Below are positions 1-6,125 of a stretch of DNA of 6,378 bases, piece after piece; the stretch's first letter is position 1, and every line of letters starts with the position of its first letter. The notes under the pieces are model-generated. The model was given only the letters and a program-made list of their open reading frames with translations, was not told the DNA's origin and made no database searches. This DNA comes from an uncultured Eubacteriales bacterium (GTDB lineage Bacteria > Bacillota > Clostridia > Oscillospirales > Oscillospiraceae): positions 1-6,378 of the forward strand of contig OMQS01000190.1 in NCBI GenBank assembly GCA_900313295.1, written 5' to 3'. Made by a program: the position numbers and the translations under genes.

Positions 1-1016
1 CTCCCGCCTTCTATGGCTATGAAAAGGCCAGCGACGAGGTCTATTACAACATGGGACAGTGCCTGCCGGAGGATATGAACTATGTCATCGCCAACTCCAA
101 GCTGCAGGAGGATTTCGACATCGCCTCCACCCACATGGTGCTGGTGGACGCCGACCTCTCCCCCAAGTCCGTCAAGAGCATGATAAACGAGATGGAGCAG
201 GTGGACGGCGTGAAATATGTGCTGGGGCTTGAGTCGGTGGTCGGCTCCCGCGTCCCGCAGGAGATCCTGCCCGACAGCATCAAGAGCATTCTGGAGAGCG
301 ACCGCTGGGAGCTGCTGCTCATCAACTCCGAGTACGCCCCCGCCAGCGACGCCGTAAACGAACAGATCAGCAGCCTGAGCGCCATCCTCAAGAGCTACGA
401 CTCCACGGGCATGCTCATCGGCGAGGCGCCCTGCCTGAAGGACATGATCGAGACCACGGATCACGACTTCGCCGTTGTCACGGCGGTGTCCATGCTGGCC
501 ATCTTCGTTATCATCCTGCTGGTGGAAAAGAGCCTGACACTGCCGGTGATCCTCATCGCCGTCATCGAGCTGGGCATCTTCATCAATCTGGGGCTGCCCC
601 ACTACTTGGGGCAGAGCATGGCCTTCATCACCCCCATCTGCATCAGCACCATCCAGCTGGGCGCCACCGTGGACTACGCCATTCTGATGACCACCCGCTA
701 CAAGGCCGAGCGCATCGGCGGCAGCGGCAAGAAGGACGCCGTTTGGACGGCACTTTACACCTCTATCCCCTCCATCTTCGTGTCCGGCATGGGCATGTTC
801 GCCGCCACCTTCGGCGTGGCTCTGTATTCGGACATTGAGATCGTCAGCTCCATGTGCATGCTCATGGCTCGGGGCGCTGTCATCAGTATGCTGCTGGTGG
901 TCTTCGTGCTGCCCGCCATGTTTATGCTGCTGGACACTGTGATCTGTAAAACAACGCTGGATATGCGTCATATACCGTGCGCAAAAAAAGCCAAGGAGGT
1001 AATCGAGCATGAATAA
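1..1016 (+). CDS. MMPL/RND-type membrane transporter, C-terminal part (5' end outside window)
   Basis: The reading frame is open from the first in-frame codon (position 3), before any start, so this is the last 337 residues of a longer protein. A soluble, presumably extracytoplasmic domain (roughly residues 1-150 of the visible part) is followed by five hydrophobic segments at about 157-174, 179-198, 206-229, 255-275 and 284-310. This matches the second half of an MMPL protein, where the remaining helix precedes the soluble domain. The third segment ends in GATVDYAILMTTRYKAER, the helix-4 signature of MMPL/RND proteins; the Asp-Tyr pair is the region tied to proton coupling in the family. MMPL proteins export lipids, drugs or other hydrophobic compounds; the substrate here cannot be read from sequence. 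The stop codon lies 8 bases inside the next gene, implying translational coupling with the secreted xxxLxxG protein and probably a joint envelope function. Family is confident, substrate unknown. Confidence 0.9.
   Translation, partial: PAFYGYEKASDEVYYNMGQCLPEDMNYVIANSKLQEDFDIASTHMVLVDADLSPKSVKSMINEMEQVDGVKYVLGLESVVGSRVPQEILPDSIKSILESDRWELLLINSEYAPASDAVNEQISSLSAILKSYDSTGMLIGEAPCLKDMIETTDHDFAVVTAVSMLAIFVIILLVEKSLTLPVILIAVIELGIFINLGLPHYLGQSMAFITPICISTIQLGATVDYAILMTTRYKAERIGGSGKKDAVWTALYTSIPSIFVSGMGMFAATFGVALYSDIEIVSSMCMLMARGAVISMLLVVFVLPAMFMLLDTVICKTTLDMRHIPCAKKAKEVIEHE
993..1000 (+). promoter_or_regulatory. Strong ribosome-binding site inside the transporter gene
   Basis: AAGGAGGT lies 8 bases before the ATG at 1009 and within the last codons of the transporter. 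It fixes the start of the downstream secreted protein and supports coupled translation of the two genes. Confidence 0.9.
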
Positions 1017-3195
1017 GAAAGTTACAAAAATCATTGCCATTTGCCTGTGCGCCGCCCTGTGTCTGGGCGGTGCGGGCGTGGCCTTCGCCCAGACGGGCAG
1101 CAAGCAGGAGTCTGCGCAGCCCACCGCCGCCCAGAAGGCCGCCGACCTGCAGCAGAAGATCTCCAAGGATGAGACCGTTTATGTGCTGGCCGGCGCCGAT
1201 GGCTCCGTGCAGAAGATCATCGTCAGCGACTGGCTGAAAAACGAGCTGGGCAGCGCTTCCCTCACCGACAAGTCCGGCCTGAGCAACATCGAAAATGTCA
1301 AGGGCGACGAATCCTACTCCATAAACGGCGACAACATGACCGTTTGGGACGCCCAGGGCAACGACATTTATTATCAGGGCGACATCCAGAAGGAGCTGCC
1401 CGTGGGGCTTACCGTCCGCTACACGCTGAACGGAAAGGCCGTTTCTCCCGAACAGCTCAAAGGCCAGAGCGGCAAGGTGACCATCCGCTTCGACTATGAG
1501 AACCGCCAGTATGAGACCGTGCAGATAAACGGCCAGAACCAGCGGATCTACGTCCCCTTCGCCATGCTCACCGGCATGATCCTGGACAACGACACCTTCC
1601 GCAATGTCACCGTAAGCAACGGCAAGCTGGTGAATGACGGCGACCGCACCGTGGTGGTGGGTCTGGCCTTCCCCGGCCTGCAGGAGAACCTGAACCTCAG
1701 CCGGGATCAGCTCTCCATTCCCAGCAGCGTGGAGATCACGGCAGACGTCACCGATTTCTCTCTGGGCATGACCGTGACGCTGGCCTGCAACGACCTGTTC
1801 AGCCAGCTGGGCGACGCGGATCTCGGCTCTCTGGACGCCGCAGGCTCTCTGAATAAGCTCACCGACGCCATGGATCAGCTGCTGAACGGTTCTTCCGCCC
1901 TGTATGACGGCCTCACCACTCTGCTGGATAAGTCCGGCGAGCTGGCGGCCGGCGTGGAGGAGCTGGCACAGGGTGCCGCCGCCATCAAGGCCGGCGCCGA
2001 CTCTCTGGACGAGGGCGCAGCGGAGCTGAAGGCGGGTCTGGCCGACCTGTCCGAAGGGCTGAACAAGCTCTCCGCCAACAGCGCAGCGCTCAACGGCGGC
2101 GCCGAGCAGGTGTTCAACTCCCTGCTGGAAACCGCCACGGCTCAGATCCGCGCCAAGGGGCTTACCGTGCCGGATCTCACCATTGAAAACTACGCCGAGG
2201 AGCTGAATAAGCTCATCAAGTCTTTGGATGAAACCACGGTCTATGAAAATGCGCTGACGCAGGTCACCGCCGCCGTGGAAAAGCAGCGCCCCCTCATCAC
2301 CCAGAAGGTCACCGCCGCCGTCCGCCAGGAGGTGGAGGCAAAGGTCACCGCCGCTGTGAAGACAGAGGCCACCACGGCTGCGCAGGCACAGGTAGCCGAA
2401 AATGTCATCTGGACCGCCACCAGAATGACCAAGAAGGACTATGACGCCGCTGTGGCCGCCGGACAGATCCCCCAGGCCAAGCAGGACGCCGTGAACGCCG
2501 CCATTCAGGCGCAGCTGAGCGATCCGGATGTGCAGAAGCAGATCAACGCCACCGTGGAGGCGCAGATGGCAAGCGAAACCGTGAAGAACACCATCAAAGC
2601 CCAGACCGATGCCCAGATGCAGACGGAAAAGGTGCAGGCTGCCATTTCCCAGAACGTGGAGCTGCAGGTGAAGAAGGCCATTGCCGAGAACATGGCCTCC
2701 GATGCGGTGCAGAAGCAGCTGCAGGCAGCCTCCGAGGGCAGCAAGACCCTCATTGCCCTGAAGGCCTCTCTGGACGACTACAACGCTTTCTATCTGGGTC
2801 TGCTGGACTACACCGCAGGCGTGGATGAAGCCGCCAAAGGCTCCAACGAGCTGTACGCCGGTGCCGGCGACCTGAAGGACGGCACCGCCGAGCTTCGGGC
2901 AGGTGCAGCCAAGCTCTATGCCGGCGTGCTGCAGCTGAAGGACGGCACCCCCGCTCTGGTCAGCGGCGTGACGCAGCTGAAGGACGGCGCCATGCAGCTG
3001 TCCGAGGGCTTGCAGCAGCTCAACAAAGAGGGCATTCAGAAGCTGACGAAGCTCCTGCAGGACGACCTGGGCGACCTCACCGCCCGCGTGCAGGCCACCA
3101 TCGACGTGTCCAAGGACTACCGCAGCTTCTCCGGCATCAGCGACGACGCCTCCGGTCAGGTGAAGTTCATCTACCGCACCGACGAGATCGCCTGA
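1009..3195 (+). CDS. Secreted xxxLxxG-heptad coiled-coil protein (YhgE/Pip-like repeats)
   Basis: The 728-residue product starts with a classical signal peptide: Lys-rich start, hydrophobic core at about 8-25, and a likely cleavage after AFA (residue 27). No acceptable lipobox surrounds the cysteines at 12, 14 and 18, so it is probably not a lipoprotein. Residues about 50-265 look beta-rich. Residues about 284-364 and 604-672 are two blocks of xxxLxxG heptads (for example ELAAGVEELAQG and LQLKDGTPALVSG), a repeat type typical of YhgE/Pip and related Firmicute surface proteins. Between them, about 415-575, is an Ala/Gln/Val/Lys-rich stretch with strong helical character. There is no C-terminal membrane segment or sortase motif, so it is likely released or held by protein contacts. 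It overlaps the MMPL gene by 8 bases, so a role as an extracytoplasmic partner of that transporter is a fair inference. The molecular function is unknown. The start is well supported by the ribosome site at 993-1000. Confidence 0.88.
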   Translation: MNKKVTKIIAICLCAALCLGGAGVAFAQTGSKQESAQPTAAQKAADLQQKISKDETVYVLAGADGSVQKIIVSDWLKNELGSASLTDKSGLSNIENVKGDESYSINGDNMTVWDAQGNDIYYQGDIQKELPVGLTVRYTLNGKAVSPEQLKGQSGKVTIRFDYENRQYETVQINGQNQRIYVPFAMLTGMILDNDTFRNVTVSNGKLVNDGDRTVVVGLAFPGLQENLNLSRDQLSIPSSVEITADVTDFSLGMTVTLACNDLFSQLGDADLGSLDAAGSLNKLTDAMDQLLNGSSALYDGLTTLLDKSGELAAGVEELAQGAAAIKAGADSLDEGAAELKAGLADLSEGLNKLSANSAALNGGAEQVFNSLLETATAQIRAKGLTVPDLTIENYAEELNKLIKSLDETTVYENALTQVTAAVEKQRPLITQKVTAAVRQEVEAKVTAAVKTEATTAAQAQVAENVIWTATRMTKKDYDAAVAAGQIPQAKQDAVNAAIQAQLSDPDVQKQINATVEAQMASETVKNTIKAQTDAQMQTEKVQAAISQNVELQVKKAIAENMASDAVQKQLQAASEGSKTLIALKASLDDYNAFYLGLLDYTAGVDEAAKGSNELYAGAGDLKDGTAELRAGAAKLYAGVLQLKDGTPALVSGVTQLKDGAMQLSEGLQQLNKEGIQKLTKLLQDDLGDLTARVQATIDVSKDYRSFSGISDDASGQVKFIYRTDEIA
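2872..2988 (+). repeat. In-gene direct repeats encoding LKDG heptads
   Basis: The 12-mer CTGAAGGACGGC occurs at 2872-2883, 2935-2946 and 2977-2988. The spacings of 63 and 42 bases correspond to exactly three and two heptads. The DNA repetition reflects the protein repeat in the second xxxLxxG block and suggests growth by internal duplication. Confidence 0.75.
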
Positions 3196-3228
3196 TCCGC
3201 CGCAGGATCGTCCATATCCTTTCCAAAC

Positions 3229-3269
3229 AAAAAAACCGCCGCCGCGAATTCCACGGCAGCGGTTTTTTT
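3229..3269 (+). terminator. Rho-independent terminator of the transporter operon
   Basis: An A-run and CCGCCGCCG (3229-3244) pair with CGGCAGCGG and a T-run (3254-3269), with a single C-A mismatch, across a 9-base loop. The stop codon is 33 bases upstream. The flanking A and T runs make it usable from both strands. Confidence 0.9.
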
Positions 3270-3326
3270 ATCTATTTTCGCGCCGTCAAGCATCCCGCAA
3301 GGGCGGATACTCCATGAATTTTCTTG

Positions 3327-3368
3327 CCGCCAGCGAGGCGCTTTTCCCTTGGCGGAAAGTGCGCTTTT
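3327..3368. repeat. Overlapping imperfect palindromes (REP-like)
   Basis: Two mutually exclusive hairpins can form. In one, CCGCCAG (3327-3333) pairs with CTTGGCGG (3348-3355) with one bulge. In the other, GCGC plus TTTCC (3338-3347) pair with GGAAA plus GCGC (3354-3364) with a small internal bulge, followed by TTTT. The 9-mer GCGCTTTTC also repeats directly at 3338-3346 and 3361-3369. It may be a dispersed intergenic repeat or a weak terminator; only genome-wide copies would tell. Confidence 0.4.
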
Positions 3369-3504
3369 CTCTGCAAATGCACTTATACTGTACTATATTT
3401 CATTTTTCCCTGTTTGCGCTTAACTCGGATGCATACTATGCCAAGATCATCCCATATGACGATGGAACAATGCGTATTTCCGTAGTTACAACAGATAAAA
3501 TGGC

Positions 3505-4233
3505 ATGGCTACCGGCAAAGCATTCAAGGATGTGCAACTGATAAACGGCGCAGGGTTTGAATATAGTAACGGTCGAATGGCCAGCAACAGGCTGACTCGC
3601 AACCAAATCGAGCTGCTGTACAAAACCGACCGCATCGTCACCGGCAACGAAGCAATCAAGATTAATGATATCATTGAAGCAAGAAACCACTTCCTTGCGG
3701 TCGATATGGTTTTGAGCAATGCCATGAAGCCCCTGAACCAGACACTCATTCACCAAGTCCAGATGCAGTTGCTCAGCGACAACTGCCGCCACAAGCGTCA
3801 TGCTCCTATTCCTTACGGATATCGGAAATCATCCACCGCACCTAAGTTCGGCAAAACCACGCCGCCTTCAGAGATCGGGGCAGCCATGACCGCCCTGATC
3901 AAAGAATACGAATCACAGAAATACATTGGCTTCCACGAGATTTTGGATTTCCATGTAAAGTTTGAACGCATCCGCCCATTTGAAGATTGTAACGGGCGTG
4001 TTGGTCGCCTACTCATGTTCAAGGAATGTCTCCGACATAGTGTTACTCCCTTTATCATCGACGACAAACGCCGCACCGGCTATCTGGAAGGTATACGTTG
4101 TTGGGATAAGGATCGCAGCGTCTTTATGGATGTCTGCATGGAAGCCCAAATGCGTTTTGAGGCTCAAATTGCGTTGCAGGGATTGTTGGAATGCCAAGAC
4201 CGCTTTAAGCGCATAGCAACAAAAACCAAGTGA
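3505..4233 (+). CDS. Fic-domain protein with altered active site (His to Arg)
   Basis: The 242-residue protein has clear Fic features: an N-terminal helix region (about 18-45), NDIIEARNH (54-62), and the core block HVKFERIRPFEDCNGRVGR (150-168) followed by LLMFKECL and a TPFIIDD segment (181-187). Active Fic enzymes transfer AMP or another phosphate-linked group to target proteins through the histidine of HPFx(D/E)GNGR. Here that residue is Arg157 (codon CGC, 3973-3975), and the first glycine of the motif is Cys162 (3988-3990). The phosphate-binding N-G-R-x-G-R part is kept. The inhibitory S/TxxxE motif expected near residues 22-27 reads N-G-R-M-A-S, with alanine at the glutamate position. 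Loss of AMPylation is therefore predicted, yet the frame is intact. The start is the first in-frame ATG after a stop at 3496-3498; no good ribosome site precedes it, so the N-terminus may be shortened. GC is lower than in the flanking genes, suggesting horizontal acquisition. Family confident, function uncertain. Confidence 0.88.
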   Translation: MATGKAFKDVQLINGAGFEYSNGRMASNRLTRNQIELLYKTDRIVTGNEAIKINDIIEARNHFLAVDMVLSNAMKPLNQTLIHQVQMQLLSDNCRHKRHAPIPYGYRKSSTAPKFGKTTPPSEIGAAMTALIKEYESQKYIGFHEILDFHVKFERIRPFEDCNGRVGRLLMFKECLRHSVTPFIIDDKRRTGYLEGIRCWDKDRSVFMDVCMEAQMRFEAQIALQGLLECQDRFKRIATKTK

Positions 4234-4234
4234 G

Positions 4235-4276
4235 AAAAAGCCTGAGGTGTTCTTGCCGGACACCTCAGGCTTTTTT
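4235..4276 (+). terminator. Strong terminator after the Fic gene
   Basis: AAAAAGCCTGAGGTGT (4235-4250) pairs perfectly over 16 bp with its complement at 4260-4275 across a 9-base loop, ending in six T. It begins one base after the Fic stop codon. The symmetric A and T runs make it bidirectional, so it would also stop transcripts leaving the IS remnant on the - strand. Confidence 0.95.
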
Positions 4277-4284
4277 AAGATGCT

Positions 4285-4353
4285 TCTCATTGCCAACACG
4301 CAATACCGTTCACGATTCATATAAATGACATGATACTTTACCCGCGGTCTCAC
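4285..4353 (-). pseudogene. IS3-family orfB, truncated after about 23 codons
   Basis: The frame opens with GTG at 4353, overlapping the orfA TGA in a GTGA stop-start arrangement. It lies in the -1 frame relative to orfA, the relation usual in IS3 elements. The peptide VRPRVKYHVIYMNRERYCVL resembles the N-terminus of OrfB transposases, just before the conserved SRSGYY region. After roughly codon 23 the similarity stops; the frame simply runs on as the antisense of the Fic terminator and gene. The integrase core (DDE residues) is missing, so there is no transposase activity. Confidence 0.7.
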
Positions 4354-4637
4354 TTCCTTTCTGTGAATTGCAGAAAATCCCGCAGTAATTTATTTTCCAT
4401 GCGCAGTCGTTCCAGTTCCGCCTCTGTAGTTTCTTTCATTGGGCGACCTTTTCTTCTCAGAGGTTCTCCATTGGCCGCCTTTCTCTTTCGCTGATTCTCC
4501 CGTGCGATCCAATTTTTGATCTGACTCTTTTCCAATCCCAATTTCTCTGCTATTTCTCGTTTGGCATATCCCGCTTCTCGCAGTTTCTTTATCTGCTCTT
4601 CATATTTTCCTATATCCGTCCATTTCCGTTTGCACAT
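4350..4637 (-). CDS. IS3-family transposase OrfA (helix-turn-helix)
   Basis: The 95-residue basic protein has a helix-turn-helix around residues 24-46 (REIAEKLGLEKSQIKNW) and a C-terminal leucine-zipper-like segment (ELERLRMENKLLRDFLQF, 74-91), the layout of IS3-family OrfA. OrfA binds the IS ends and normally works with OrfB or as part of an OrfAB frameshift fusion. Without OrfB it could only act as a DNA-binding protein or inhibitor of related copies. ATG at 4637 is preceded by AGGGGG seven bases upstream, but that ribosome site lies in a hairpin arm (4645-4683). The frame is complete and undamaged, which suggests the truncation of the element is fairly recent. Confidence 0.88.
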   Translation of the reverse strand: MCKRKWTDIGKYEEQIKKLREAGYAKREIAEKLGLEKSQIKNWIARENQRKRKAANGEPLRRKGRPMKETTEAELERLRMENKLLRDFLQFTERK

Positions 4638-4644
4638 ATGAATA

Positions 4645-4683
4645 CCCCCTGATGTAGTACTTTCATTTTCCTACATCAGGGGG
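4645..4683. promoter_or_regulatory. Perfect hairpin masking the orfA ribosome site; terminator on the + strand
   Basis: CCCCCTGATGTAG (4645-4657) and CTACATCAGGGGG (4671-4683) pair perfectly over 13 bp across a 13-base loop. On the - strand the second arm contains the AGGGGG ribosome site of orfA, so a transcript entering the IS from outside would fold and hide it. On the + strand the same stem is followed by CTTTTT and should act as a terminator. Confidence 0.8.
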
Positions 4684-4695
4684 CTTTTTGTCTAT

Positions 4696-4720
4696 TGTCC
4701 GTTTTTACTGGACCTGTTCA
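4696..4720 (-). repeat. Terminal inverted repeat (orfA-side end) of the IS3-family element
   Basis: Read on the - strand from 4720, the end starts TGAACAGGTCCAGTAAAAAC and closes with GGACA, a pattern like IS150-group ends (TG start, GGAC near the inner edge). The matching opposite end is missing from the window, so the boundary rests on pattern alone. Confidence 0.6.
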
Positions 4721-4761
4721 AAATTTAGGGGGATTTCACTATTAAAAGGAATTGCGGATGT

Positions 4762-5988
4762 TTATTCCTTATGGTCCTCCAGCCAGCGCAGGGCCATATA
4801 CGCATATACGGCGCTGCCTCCGGGAAGAACGCTTTCATCGAACTTCGCCATAGGGTGGTGCTGGGGATAGCAATAGCCCTTTTCCGGCTGTCCGGCGGCC
4901 AGGGCCAGCATGACAGAGGGGACCTCCTGGCTGACATAGGCAAAATCCTCGGAACCGGCGGTCTTGGAGCCGCTTCCGCCACCCATGGCATTCAGCTCCT
5001 CCACAGAAAACGCCTTCTCCGGTCCCAGCAGCTCTTTCGCATAGATCTCACAGCAGCGGGACAGCTCCTTGTCATTGACCAGCGTGGGACAGCCGCTGCC
5101 GAAGGTCACGCCCGCCTCCGCCCGGAAGGCCTTGGCAGTGCCTTCGGCGATCTCCGCCATCCGCTGTTTGATAAAAGCCCGCGTCTCCTCGTCAAACGTG
5201 CGAATGCTGCCGCCCATCGTGACAAGATCGGGGATGACATTGGCGGCAGTGCCGCCGTTCATGGTGCCAATGGTCAGAACCGCGCGGTCACCCAGCGCCA
5301 GTTCTCTGGCGTGGATCTCCTGGAGGGCGATGAGGATATGGGCGGCGGCCGTCAGGGGGTCCACGCCGGTGTTGGGCATGGAGCCATGGCAGCCCTTCCC
5401 CTGGACCTTGATCTCAAAGTAATCCGCTGCCGGAGCGCTGACGCCGGGCGCTGAGACGATCACCGTTCCCGCCGGGAAGGGCATTCCGGCCATCACGTGG
5501 ATCATCAGGGCGGCGTCCACCTTGGGATTTTCCAGCAGGCCCGCTTCGATCATATCGTGAGAGCCCTCAAAAATCTCCTCGGCAGGCTGGAACATCAGCT
5601 TGACGGTGCCTTCGATCTCATCCTCATGGGCCTTCAGCAGCCGGGCGGCACCCAGCAGCATGGCTGTGTGGAGGTCATGGCCGCAGGCGTGCATCCTGCC
5701 GTTTTGGGACGCAAACTCCACGTCGGCCTCCTCCCGGATGGGCAGGGCATCCATGTCCGAGCGCAGCAGGAATACCTTTCCCGGGTTCTTGCCTCCCACC
5801 AGCGCCACAAGGCCCGCCCGGCCGCAATCCACCGGCTGGAGGCCCATATCCGCCAGTTCTTTTCGCACGAACGCAAGGGTCTCGCCGATATCGAAGCCCG
5901 TCCCTGGGCATTGGTGCAGCGTCCGCCGCTCAGACAGGACACGGTCCCGAATCTCTTCCGCTTCCCGCAGCAATTTTTCAGATGTCAT
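4762..5988 (-). CDS. M20-family metallo-amidohydrolase/carboxypeptidase
   Basis: The 408-residue protein is full length for the M20D group (amidohydrolases such as hippurate hydrolase, N-acyl-amino-acid and IAA-amino-acid hydrolases). The expected di-metal ligands are present: Cys102 and His104 in HACGHD, Glu137/Glu138 in QPAEE, His164 in MIHVMAGMP, and His378 in the QHHP motif near the C-terminus. A lid/dimerisation domain spans about residues 185-295 and carries GKGCHGSMP, whose His201 normally reaches the active site of the partner subunit. AGSEDFAY (344-351) is also typical. It should be a cytoplasmic enzyme cleaving an N-acyl amino acid or dipeptide; the exact substrate is not readable. 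An in-frame TTG at 6006 would add six residues, but the ATG at 5988 is chosen because GGGAGGT sits six bases before it. It stands alone with its own promoter. No terminator of its own is seen; the IS end starts 41 bases beyond the stop. Confidence 0.93.
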   Translation of the reverse strand: MTSEKLLREAEEIRDRVLSERRTLHQCPGTGFDIGETLAFVRKELADMGLQPVDCGRAGLVALVGGKNPGKVFLLRSDMDALPIREEADVEFASQNGRMHACGHDLHTAMLLGAARLLKAHEDEIEGTVKLMFQPAEEIFEGSHDMIEAGLLENPKVDAALMIHVMAGMPFPAGTVIVSAPGVSAPAADYFEIKVQGKGCHGSMPNTGVDPLTAAAHILIALQEIHARELALGDRAVLTIGTMNGGTAANVIPDLVTMGGSIRTFDEETRAFIKQRMAEIAEGTAKAFRAEAGVTFGSGCPTLVNDKELSRCCEIYAKELLGPEKAFSVEELNAMGGGSGSKTAGSEDFAYVSQEVPSVMLALAAGQPEKGYCYPQHHPMAKFDESVLPGGSAVYAYMALRWLEDHKE

Positions 5989-5994
5989 ACTCCG

Positions 5995-6001
5995 ACCTCC
6001 C
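5995..6001 (-). promoter_or_regulatory. Ribosome-binding site of the M20 gene
   Basis: GGGAGGT on the - strand stands six bases before the ATG at 5988. This decides that start over the upstream in-frame TTG at 6006, which would place the ribosome site inside the coding region. Confidence 0.85.
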
Positions 6002-6027
6002 AACAACGAAATAGGATCTTTTGGATT

Positions 6028-6057
6028 AGTATATCACCATTGGAGCGTAATCGTCAA
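6028..6057 (-). promoter_or_regulatory. Sigma-A type promoter of the M20 gene
   Basis: On the - strand TTGACG (6057-6052) and TATACT (6033-6028) are separated by 18 bases; each differs from the consensus hexamer by one base. Transcription would begin near 6021, giving a leader of about 30 bases before the ATG at 5988. No clear operator palindrome overlaps it. Confidence 0.8.
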
Positions 6058-6125
6058 TTCCAACGGCGTCTATACAGGCTCCGTCCTCCGGGATATAATA
6101 AAGTTCCGGTATTGAGAGGTAAAAG

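Larger units (their letters stand above)
3196..3504. other. Intergenic stretch with terminator, overlapping palindromes and a protein-like fragment
   Basis: This is the gap between the secreted-protein gene and the Fic gene. After the terminator, sequence still rich in GC (to about 3365) carries overlapping imperfect palindromes. From about 3370 it turns AT-rich, with TATACT at 3384-3389 but no matching -35 box at proper spacing. At 3422-3541 the + strand frame reads SDAYYAKIIPYDDGTMRISV and onward to a stop inside the Fic gene. This has protein-like composition but no good start and no recognised family. I see no complete gene here. Confidence 0.5.
4285..4720 (-). mobile_element. Truncated IS3-family insertion sequence
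   Basis: The remnant consists of one terminal end, a complete orfA and only the beginning of orfB. The outer end is placed at 4720: read on the - strand the element starts TGAACAGGTCCAGTAAAAAC and continues to about 4696, resembling the TG-starting ends of IS3/IS150-group elements. The inner break lies at about 4276-4287, where orfB-like coding gives way to the terminator of the Fic gene. The opposite terminal repeat and the DDE catalytic core are absent, so it cannot transpose itself. The exact IS name cannot be given without a database search, and the target duplication cannot be identified because one end is gone. Confidence 0.8.

Noticed and set aside
1030..1090. Lipoprotein signal in the secreted protein
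   Set aside because: The cysteines at residues 12, 14 and 18 lack the small residue required just before the Cys of a lipobox; the AFA cleavage site fits ordinary signal peptidase I.
2251..2733. Low-complexity Ala/Gln-rich section as a separate or horizontally acquired domain
   Set aside because: Codon use and GC match the rest of the gene, and the flanking heptad blocks pair around it, so it reads as part of one architecture.
3365..3389. Promoter for the Fic gene using TATACT at 3384-3389
   Set aside because: No hexamer resembling TTGACA lies 16-18 bases upstream, and the leader would be over 110 bases; the evidence is too thin to list as a promoter.
3436..4353. - strand open frames opposite the Fic gene, including the extension of orfB
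   Set aside because: Apart from the first two dozen orfB codons they only mirror the Fic gene and its terminator and show no transposase core motifs.
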